Source: Candidatus Aminicenantota bacterium (GTDB taxonomy: Bacteria > Acidobacteriota > Aminicenantia > Aminicenantales > Aminicenantaceae). Taken from it: a stretch of DNA of 6,491 nucleotides. The notes beneath the pieces were generated by a model. The model ran no database searches. It had not been told where the DNA came from and was given only the letters and a program-made list of their open reading frames with translations. The position numbers and the translations under genes were made by a program. The stretch spans positions 1 to 6,491 of the forward strand of contig JAUWVG010000138.1 in the NCBI GenBank assembly GCA_030617525.1. Reading direction: 5' to 3'. Positions 1 through 4,631 of the stretch are shown piece by piece. Within the stretch, counting starts at the first letter, position 1. The number at the start of each line of letters is the position of its first letter.

Positions 1-53
1 AAACTGCCCCAAGCGAGGCCGAATAATGTGATCAGAATTATCTTTTCGACCAT
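1..53 (-). CDS. Prepilin peptidase (PilD/GspO-like), N-terminal fragment
   Basis: Only the first 17 codons and two bases of the next lie in the window; they read MVEKIILITLFGLAWGS. A hydrophobic start followed by GLxxGS(F) is typical of type IV prepilin peptidases, aspartic membrane proteases that cut and methylate prepilins at the inner membrane. There the segment precedes the LNV and zinc-binding cysteine regions, which are not visible here. The ATG is the only possible start, because an in-frame stop lies about seven codons upstream. An AGGA sits about 10 nt before it, inside the end of the preceding gene, which it overlaps by 16 nt. The tight coupling puts it at the end of the ABC transporter/TPR operon. 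The call rests on a very short segment; another polytopic membrane protein is possible. Confidence 0.62.
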   Translation of the reverse strand, partial: MVEKIILITLFGLAWGS

Positions 54-874
54 ATTGTTTCTGTCCTGACTTCATTTGTCTGTGGATTATAGATATAGTC
101 CTTCTCGTCCATATCTTTTGGTACACTGCTGAGAAAACCTTCCCTCACAAGCTGTTCCAGGTTGAGGGGTCGCCGGCCGAATTTTTCAGAATATAAATTA
201 ATGGCGCCCTTGATGAGTTGGATGTCTCTAGATGCCTTAACATTGTAGAGATGGTTTGCCGCGATTTTTATGACCCGATCGTCTGTGGCTGTCTGGTAAA
301 TCTCCAGCCAGCTCTGCCATGCTGTTTCATAGTCCATCATTTTAAAAGCGGCATTGGCAGCCAGTCTTTCAGTCTGAGAGGGAGCGCCTTCGATCTTCAT
401 CGTCTTTTCATAGTAGTCTTTAGCTATACTAAAATCTTCTAAAAACATCTGGGCGTAATGTCCGGCCTGGAACGGGAAAATCCATTGGTCGGGATTATTT
501 TTCAAGCCCAGATCAAGAATTTTGAAAGCCAGCGGCACATCCTTAGCTTCATAAACAGCGATAAGGGCACCAACTTCGTAGGGATCGAGATAAAGAGGGT
601 CAAGTTCGGAAATGATAGAAAAAATGTGCTCGAGGTACTCAAATCGGTCGGGGATATTGTAGTTGCCGTAGTATTGAATGGCCCAGAGGTAAATAAAGTC
701 CGCCATCATTGTCGGGTTACCGAAGGAGGCAAATTTGAGATACTTTCCGGACGGCATGTAGATGATGGATGATCCTGGAATTTTTGTTCGCGGGGTTCCG
801 TCGATTTTGAGTTTGAGGGCCATGAATACGGTGCAGCTCAAGATGACCATGACGATAATAAAACTTTTTCTCAT
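38..874 (-). CDS. Membrane-anchored TPR-like protein with pseudopilin-like C-terminal tail
   Basis: This 278-residue protein has a short basic N terminus (MRK) and one hydrophobic segment at residues 4-21, so it is probably anchored in the inner membrane with the rest outside. Residues about 55-215 are helical with TPR-like spacing (for example YLEHIFSIISELDP, AFKILDLGLKNNP, AKDYYEKTMKI), suggesting a protein-protein scaffold. Residues about 217-272 have the pattern aLxxYxxxxGxxPxxLxxLVxxGxL...P.D...Y.Y.P.t..V, which resembles the C-terminal part of GspG-type pseudopilins. The ATG at 874 was chosen over one at 928 because it begins just before the hydrophobic segment and lies 4 nt after the permease stop; the longer form would add 18 polar residues and overlap that gene. 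No clear Shine-Dalgarno is seen, so coupled translation is likely. The exact role is unknown; a part in the exporter or in pilus biogenesis is inferred from neighbours. Confidence 0.75.
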   Translation of the reverse strand: MRKSFIIVMVILSCTVFMALKLKIDGTPRTKIPGSSIIYMPSGKYLKFASFGNPTMMADFIYLWAIQYYGNYNIPDRFEYLEHIFSIISELDPLYLDPYEVGALIAVYEAKDVPLAFKILDLGLKNNPDQWIFPFQAGHYAQMFLEDFSIAKDYYEKTMKIEGAPSQTERLAANAAFKMMDYETAWQSWLEIYQTATDDRVIKIAANHLYNVKASRDIQLIKGAINLYSEKFGRRPLNLEQLVREGFLSSVPKDMDEKDYIYNPQTNEVRTETIWSKR

Positions 875-878
875 AGGA

Positions 879-1643
879 TTAGATGAAGTCTCTTTTTCTG
901 AAGACAAGGACGGCCAGGAAGAGGACAAAAACCGTATAGGAGATACCGTAAATTGTTGAAAAAAAGAGAATTTGAGGAGGAATGGGGAGATGGTGAACTA
1001 TTTCGGTCTTAAAATTAAAGTTTTCCAGGTCAGGGAGAAAGGTGTAGAGGATTCGAGCGGTTACTTTCCCTATTCCGGGTGACATTTTTTTGAAAAGTGT
1101 TTCCAGCCCCCAGCTCAGATGACCGATGAGATAGAAGGCCAGAGAGAAGATGGAGCTGAGGATTGGTGTTGAAAAACAGGAGAAAAAGAGGGCCACGGCT
1201 GTGATGAGACAAAGTTCAAGAAAAATGTAGAAGAGTGCAATCAACATAGACCATTCAATTTTGAGGGCATGGAGGAAGTATATGACGAAAAAAATCACAG
1301 TCATCAAAAACAGCATAACAAATAGAGTCAACACAAGGCCGAAGTATTTTCCGAGTAAAAATTGGTGTCTATGGATAGGTTTGGATAAAAGAGTGTAGAT
1401 GGTCTTTTTATCGATTTCCTTAAAGACAAGCCCTGTGCCCATGAGGATGGCCATTAAGGCCCCAAAGAGTGAAATAGCGGCTAATCCGACATCTGTGACG
1501 ATTTTGACCCGGTCGCCGACAGTCAGGAGGGCTAGAAGGCGCGAAAATAAAAGACTGGCTAAGGCGAAAAAAAGGAGAAGATAGAGAACCCTGTCCCGGA
1601 TAGCCTCCCTGAAAGTATTGAGAGCGATGGCTTTAATTTTCAT
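879..1643 (-). CDS. ABC-2 type transporter permease
   Basis: A 254-residue polytopic inner-membrane protein with about six hydrophobic segments, near residues 18-40, 50-73, 100-124, 132-155, 160-178 and 227-247. Between the second and third lies KEIDKKTIYTLLSKPIHR followed by FLLGKYFG, the coupling-loop pattern of ABC-2 permeases (E...T...LLSKP..R..FLLGK). It would form the channel half of an exporter with the ATPase encoded just upstream; its start overlaps that gene's stop in a 4-nt ATGA. A weak AAAGAAG precedes the start. The TPR-like gene follows after 4 nt. The substrate cannot be read from sequence. By gene order it is comparable to PilI of the Myxococcus xanthus pil cluster, but that equivalence is inferred. 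Confidence 0.9.
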   Translation of the reverse strand: MKIKAIALNTFREAIRDRVLYLLLFFALASLLFSRLLALLTVGDRVKIVTDVGLAAISLFGALMAILMGTGLVFKEIDKKTIYTLLSKPIHRHQFLLGKYFGLVLTLFVMLFLMTVIFFVIYFLHALKIEWSMLIALFYIFLELCLITAVALFFSCFSTPILSSIFSLAFYLIGHLSWGLETLFKKMSPGIGKVTARILYTFLPDLENFNFKTEIVHHLPIPPQILFFSTIYGISYTVFVLFLAVLVFRKRDFI

Positions 1644-2557
1644 TTCTTCTTTACCATGCCTACAAACAGGTCTTCAAGAGTTTCTGTCCTGGGAGTCAGG
1701 GAGTGGATTTTCCCTCCTCTATCTTGGATGAGCCGGAATACGGAGTTTATCTTTTTTTCGTCGTGGATTTTCAGCAGGATTTTTCCTCCAGGTGTCGACA
1801 GGCTCTCGCCCAATTCCTCTAAATCACTCTTGCCTAGACCTGAGATGATGATTTCTGTAAATAGGATCCTTTCTGATATGAGCTCCTGCAGATATCCTTG
1901 GTTTACGATTTCTCCGTTTACAATTATGGCCACCCGGTCACAGATCATCTCTATGTCCTGAAGAATATGAGAAGAAAGGAAGACAGTCTTTCCCTCTTCT
2001 CTAAGCCTTACGAGGATATCTCGAATCTCTTTCCGTCCCAACGGATCGAGCCCCCCAAGAGGTTCATCTAAAATAACGATATCGGGATTGTTGAGCAGAG
2101 CTTGGGCGAGCCCAATCCTTTGCAGCATCCCCCGTGAAAATTTGCGGAGCTGAAGGTTTCTTGCCTTTTTCATATCGACCAATTGAAGGATATCTTCAAT
2201 CCTTTTCTCTTTTTCCAATTCGGGAATAACGAAGAGCTGACTGTAGAAACGGAGAAATTCAGAAGCGGTCAAATAATCATAAAAATATGGATTTTCAGGA
2301 AGAAATCCGACACGTTCTTTGGCTTTAAGGGAAAGATGGGGGAGGTCAAATAACTTAATATCTCCATCTTCCGGGAAGATCAATCCCATGACGCATTTAA
2401 TAGTGGTGGTCTTTCCTGCTCCATTCGGACCGAGATAGCCGAAGATTTCACCCTGATCAACATGAAGAGAAATCCCTTTTAGGATTGTCTTTTTTTGGAG
2501 AAGGAAGCCGGTTTTAAATGATTTGTGGAGGTTGTCAATCCGAAGTGCAGTGGCCAT
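1640..2557 (-). CDS. ABC transporter ATP-binding protein (ABC-2 exporter type)
   Basis: A 305-residue cytoplasmic ATPase that would power the adjacent permease. All core motifs are present in order: Walker A GPNGAGKT at 43-50, a Q-loop region LPENPYFYDYLT at 86-97 with Glu where Gln is usual, signature FSRGMLQR at 140-147, Walker B DIVILDEP at 159-166, D-loop GGLDP at 168-172 and switch His197 in SSH. The last 80 or so residues form the C-terminal extension common in ABC-2 exporter ATPases. The start fits the family (first strand LRIDNLHKSF). Only a weak GAAG lies upstream, and a strong promoter sits so close that the leader would be about 6 nt. It is the first gene of the ATPase-permease-TPR-prepilin peptidase operon. 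The gene resembles many multidrug, Na+ or gliding-type exporter ATPases, so the substrate is open. Confidence 0.95.
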   Translation of the reverse strand: MATALRIDNLHKSFKTGFLLQKKTILKGISLHVDQGEIFGYLGPNGAGKTTTIKCVMGLIFPEDGDIKLFDLPHLSLKAKERVGFLPENPYFYDYLTASEFLRFYSQLFVIPELEKEKRIEDILQLVDMKKARNLQLRKFSRGMLQRIGLAQALLNNPDIVILDEPLGGLDPLGRKEIRDILVRLREEGKTVFLSSHILQDIEMICDRVAIIVNGEIVNQGYLQELISERILFTEIIISGLGKSDLEELGESLSTPGGKILLKIHDEKKINSVFRLIQDRGGKIHSLTPRTETLEDLFVGMVKKK

Positions 2558-2569
2558 GAACTTCTTTTT

Positions 2570-2597
2570 ATTATATAGAATTCAGCACCGATTTCAA
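2570..2597 (-). promoter_or_regulatory. Sigma70-type promoter of the ABC/TPR/prepilin peptidase operon
   Basis: On the minus strand TTGAAA (2592-2597) and TATAAT (2570-2575) are separated by 16 nt, matching the housekeeping consensus at 11 of 12 positions. Transcription would begin near 2563, only about 6 nt before the ATPase ATG at 2557. The -35 box ends one base from the long inverted repeat at 2598, so the promoter lies just outside that element. No start-site data exist; the call is from consensus match and position. Confidence 0.6.
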
Positions 2598-2753
2598 TAA
2601 AAACTTGGGGCCTAGCTTCGAAAACTTTAAGAAATCGGGGTCAGGCTTGCAAAACTTGAATAACTTTCTACTGAATAAAATAAAAATCGAGAAAGTTTTT
2701 CAACTTTTGCAAGCCTGACCCCAAAGTTTTCGAAGCTAGGTCCCAAGTTTTTA
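2598..2753. repeat. Long imperfect inverted repeat (REPIN/MITE-like element, possible terminator)
   Basis: The left arm (2598-2668) and right arm (2691-2753) are reverse complements over 63 positions with three mismatches. The only gap is 8 extra bases (AAGAAATC) at about 2629-2636 in the left arm. The AT-rich loop at 2669-2690 is 22 nt. Each arm contains GGGGTCAGGCTTGCAAAA, of the GGGGTCAGGC type often seen in REP-like repeats mobilised by RAYT transposases (recollection, not checked). There is no coding sequence inside and no obvious target duplication. It separates the flavin reductase gene from the ABC operon. As RNA it would form a very stable hairpin ending in T-rich sequence on either strand, so it may also end the ferritin/flavin reductase transcript. 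It could equally be a purely structural or selfish repeat. Confidence 0.9.
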
Positions 2754-3311
2754 ATCAGGGAGGACATGTTTGAGAGATTCTGGGGCAATGGTGATATAGA
2801 GATCGCTGCCTAGGTAAAGGAGGGGTTGGATCTTTGCCGCATCGAGGGCCCCATTCAAATCGAAGCACCCTTCATCTTCATGGACGGCCAGAACTTCTCC
2901 GACAAAGAGATCATGATCTCCATAGGGACGGACATCGATCAGCCTGTTTTCCAGGCAGACATATGCTTGGGCAAGGATGGGAGAGCGGATTATTTTCGCA
3001 GGAGCCAGCTCGACTTGACATTCTTTTATTTTATCCTTGTCATGCCCTGAAATTCTTCCCATTTGCGCGGAGAGTTTCACCTGGTCAAAACCGATAAAAT
3101 TGACGGTGAATTCACGTGCTTGCGAAATGATCTGATGTGTGAGCCTCTTTTTTGAGATAAGGACTCCAAAGAGAGGGGGGTCGAAAGATAGTGCCGAATG
3201 CCAGGCGCAGGCCATATAATTGATCTGCTCTCCAGATTGAGCGCCGACAATATTCACTGTGTAAGGGTAAAAATATTGAAAGTTGTCAAGATTTGTGGTG
3301 ATTTTTTTCAT
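2751..3311 (-). CDS. Flavin reductase family protein (flavoredoxin-like, FMN-binding)
   Basis: A 186-residue cytoplasmic protein, the usual length for the flavin reductase-like fold (split barrel binding FMN). Visible family features are YPYTVNIVGAQ at 15-25, the NYMACAWHSALSFDPPLFGV segment at 31-50, SGHDKDK at 88-94, GDHDLFVGEVLAVH at 131-144 and the final PLLYLG at 163-168. Such proteins pass electrons between NAD(P)H or a redox protein and flavin, or carry bound FMN as in flavoredoxin; which one cannot be told. The gene starts 27 nt after the ferritin-like gene, with GGAG 10 nt before its ATG, so the two are probably co-transcribed and the reductase may supply electrons to iron in the ferritin-like protein (inference). 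Its TAA stop lies within the end of the inverted repeat, so the last residues may have been altered by that element's arrival. Confidence 0.9.
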   Translation of the reverse strand: MKKITTNLDNFQYFYPYTVNIVGAQSGEQINYMACAWHSALSFDPPLFGVLISKKRLTHQIISQAREFTVNFIGFDQVKLSAQMGRISGHDKDKIKECQVELAPAKIIRSPILAQAYVCLENRLIDVRPYGDHDLFVGEVLAVHEDEGCFDLNGALDAAKIQPLLYLGSDLYITIAPESLKHVLPD

Positions 3312-3338
3312 GCTCTATTTACTCCAATATTGAGATAA

Positions 3339-4319
3339 TTATGTCAGACCCTTGATTTTTTTGGCATTCTTGAGAAGCCATTCCTGCGTGAAGAGATGTT
3401 CCCGTTTGAGGGCGAGATGGCGATTGAGCTGTTCTGTTATGTCCTTGTTTGAGATTTTTGGAATGAGTTTTTCGTACAACAAAATCAGGTCATTTTCTGT
3501 TGGGATGAGTGTCTCCAGGGCGCTGATCCTGTCTTCACCTGGATAAAAGGACGGCATCGGGTTTGTACTTTTTTCCACTCCATTGACATCTTTTTCTGCA
3601 TTTTCTATTTGAATGACATCGCCCAGTTTGATAAGAATCCCGGCATTTTTGTCCCAATGTCGCATGTGATTGATAGAGTTTTTGTACAATCTTTGGCAGA
3701 GATCCTGATGTTCACTGAAATCGATGACATATTTCAAATAGCGGTGCAGGAGTTCATTTTCGAGTCTCATGATCTGATGGAGAATCTGGACGTCCTCTCT
3801 GTTTGAGGCGTCTGGATAGGATGGAAAACAAAGGGTGTCCTCACTCCCCTCATTTTTCATCGAGCAAATCATGGCTGTAAACTGCTCGGCATGACGGACT
3901 TCGTCGTATGAGATGTTGAGAATCATATTTTGAATCTTTGGGAAGACTCCATCTTCAAATTCAGCGGTTTGATAAAGATGTGTTACGAGGTCCTCGGTCT
4001 TTTTGTCCCGGTAAAAATTATCGATAACCTTTGGGAAGCGGAACAATTCATCGGATTTAAACGAGGGCGTGCCACCCAATTGTTTGATGATGATACCCAG
4101 TTGAAGCGAATGATACATTTCATCAATCCCGATCTGGATGGTTTGTGCCCGGGCATCCATAGTTGTCTTGAGAATGGGATCGTAATAGAAGAGTTTTGCC
4201 TTAGGCGTGGAATAGGCATGAATAATATATTCAAAGCTTACGGCCCACTCATGCTCCAGCGCTGTGTTTAAAAGCTGAATAGCGTTGTCCTTTGTTTGGA
4301 TCTTTTCAATTTTTTGCAT
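3339..4319 (-). CDS. Ferritin-like protein with apparent tandem four-helix units
   Basis: A 326-residue, largely helical protein, about twice the length of a bacterioferritin. The first half has candidate diiron ligands of the ferritin-like type: Glu22/Glu24 in LEHEW, Glu67 and His70 in DEMYH, Glu120/Glu122 in AEFED, and Glu140 and His143 in DEVRHAEQ. The second half contains two similar helical hairpins, 183-232 (LENELLHRYL ... INHMRHWDKNAG) and about 271-320 (TENDLILLYEKL ... LKREHLFTQEWL). In each a Glu is followed 33-34 residues later by a His (187/221 and 275/308), so together they could build a second bundle. Iron oxidation, iron storage or peroxide reduction are possible; no rubredoxin-type CxxC is present. 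The ATG at 4319 is chosen because AAGGAG lies 7 nt upstream; the ATG at 4358 would place start codons above the TATAAT box. The flavin reductase gene follows in the same direction. Confidence 0.82.
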   Translation of the reverse strand: MQKIEKIQTKDNAIQLLNTALEHEWAVSFEYIIHAYSTPKAKLFYYDPILKTTMDARAQTIQIGIDEMYHSLQLGIIIKQLGGTPSFKSDELFRFPKVIDNFYRDKKTEDLVTHLYQTAEFEDGVFPKIQNMILNISYDEVRHAEQFTAMICSMKNEGSEDTLCFPSYPDASNREDVQILHQIMRLENELLHRYLKYVIDFSEHQDLCQRLYKNSINHMRHWDKNAGILIKLGDVIQIENAEKDVNGVEKSTNPMPSFYPGEDRISALETLIPTENDLILLYEKLIPKISNKDITEQLNRHLALKREHLFTQEWLLKNAKKIKGLT

Positions 4320-4326
4320 AATTTTT

Positions 4327-4332
4327 CTCCTT
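4327..4332 (-). promoter_or_regulatory. Ribosome binding site deciding the ferritin-like gene start
   Basis: AAGGAG on the minus strand, 7 nt before the ATG at 4319. It is the best Shine-Dalgarno on this strand in the window, and it is why the shorter start is preferred over the in-frame ATG at 4358. Confidence 0.8.
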
Positions 4333-4347
4333 GGGATTGAAGACTGA

Positions 4348-4376
4348 ATTATAGCCATATAGAGATAAAAAGGAAA
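4348..4376 (-). promoter_or_regulatory. Promoter of the ferritin-like/flavin reductase operon
   Basis: A perfect TATAAT on the minus strand (4348-4353) lies 28 nt upstream of the ATG, giving a start site near 4341 and a leader of about 22 nt that includes the AAGGAG. At 17 nt spacing the -35 position (4371-4376) reads TTTCCT, a poor match with three of six bases. A weak -35 with a palindrome immediately upstream is the usual design of an activator-dependent promoter, but that is inferred. Confidence 0.5.
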
Positions 4377-4416
4377 GGTGAGAATATCTCACCCTATATT
4401 TCACCGCAAAGGGTGA
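4377..4416. promoter_or_regulatory. Cluster of four phased TCACC/GGTGA half-sites (candidate operator)
   Basis: GGTGAGAATATCTCACC (4377-4393) is a perfect 7-3-7 palindrome. It is followed by a second inverted pair, TCACC (4401-4405) and GGTGA (4412-4416). The four half-sites begin at 4377, 4389, 4401 and 4412, so they repeat every 11-12 bp, about one helical turn. The cluster sits between the ferritin promoter and a possible plus-strand promoter. Each palindrome centre is about 44-47 bp upstream of the nearer predicted start site, which fits a dimeric activator serving both directions. The regulator is unknown; the sites do not look like the PerR or Fur consensus as I know them. Confidence 0.5.
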
Positions 4417-4419
4417 TTG

Positions 4420-4448
4420 TGCACAAAAAAGAGGTGTGGCATTATATT
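4420..4448 (+). promoter_or_regulatory. Possible promoter of the Memo/agmatinase operon
   Basis: TGCACA (4420-4425), 17 nt, then TATATT (4443-4448): four of six and five of six consensus matches. Transcription would start near 4455 and give a leader of about 177 nt containing two hairpins before the GTG at 4632. The AT-rich stretch offers a second -10 choice (TATTAT, 4445-4450). It is weak evidence, supported mainly by its place beside the half-site cluster. Confidence 0.3.
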
Positions 4449-4513
4449 ATCGATTTAGCAAGTCTCGGCGCAGGAAATGACTCCCATCCAAGGCAGCGCC
4501 AAGGTTTTGAAAA

Positions 4514-4539
4514 GGGAGAGGAAGGCTAATTCCTCTCCC
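4514..4539. repeat. Perfect 10-bp hairpin in the intergenic region
   Basis: GGGAGAGGAA (4514-4523) pairs without mismatch with TTCCTCTCCC (4530-4539) across a 6-nt loop. On the plus strand no T-run follows; on the minus strand the stem is followed by TTTTC, but no minus-strand gene would read into it. It lies in the predicted leader of the Memo gene, and the second arm is repeated downstream (CCTCTCCCG again at 4558-4566). Confidence 0.7.
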
Positions 4540-4551
4540 GCCCTCCTTTCA

Positions 4552-4588
4552 GTCTGACCTCTCCCGAAGTCAAAGTTCGAGGTCAGAC
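4552..4588. repeat. REP-like inverted repeat GTCTGACCTC/GAGGTCAGAC
   Basis: GTCTGACCTC (4552-4561) and GAGGTCAGAC (4579-4588) are exact reverse complements around a 17-nt loop; GAA and TTC inside the loop could extend the stem past a TCCC bulge. The GGTCAG core resembles that of the large inverted repeat at 2598-2753, so both may belong to dispersed REP-like families. It ends about 43 nt before the Memo start codon, so it may shape the leader RNA. Confidence 0.6.
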
Positions 4589-4631
4589 CTCTTTCCTTCC
4601 GGTTGCATTTTAGAAGAATTCATTGTAAAAA

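Larger units (their letters stand above)
4320..4631. other. 312-nt divergent intergenic control region
   Basis: No convincing gene lies in this gap between the ferritin-like gene (minus) and the Memo gene (plus). From left to right it holds the ferritin Shine-Dalgarno and TATAAT box, the four-half-site cluster, a possible plus promoter, a perfect hairpin and a REP-like inverted repeat. The last 40 nt before the Memo GTG show no strong ribosome site. Confidence 0.75.

Noticed and set aside
458..772. Plus-strand open frame of 104 codons
   Set aside because: It is opposite the TPR-like gene, shows no domain pattern, and the antisense gene has a clear operon context.
832..874. Lipoprotein signal (ILSC) at the start of the TPR-like protein
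   Set aside because: The residue before Ser is Leu, which fits the lipobox poorly, and the hydrophobic stretch continues past the Cys, so a plain membrane anchor is more likely.
875..928. Longer start of the TPR-like gene (ATG at 928)
   Set aside because: It adds 18 polar residues before the membrane anchor and overlaps the permease end; the ATG at 874 is 4 nt after the permease stop.
2834..3097. Plus-strand open frames opposite the flavin reductase
   Set aside because: They are shadows of a well-conserved family gene; their translations show no motif.
4320..4358. Longer start of the ferritin-like gene (ATG at 4358)
   Set aside because: The TATAAT box would lie inside the coding part, and the AAGGAG is placed for the ATG at 4319.
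4514..4539. Rho-independent terminator
   Set aside because: The stem is strong, but no T-run follows on the plus strand, and no minus-strand transcript needs ending there.
4477..4557. 26-codon plus-strand open frame in the divergent region
   Set aside because: AGGAA is only about 2 nt from the ATG, the product is basic and featureless, and the frame covers the hairpins; too little to call a leader peptide.
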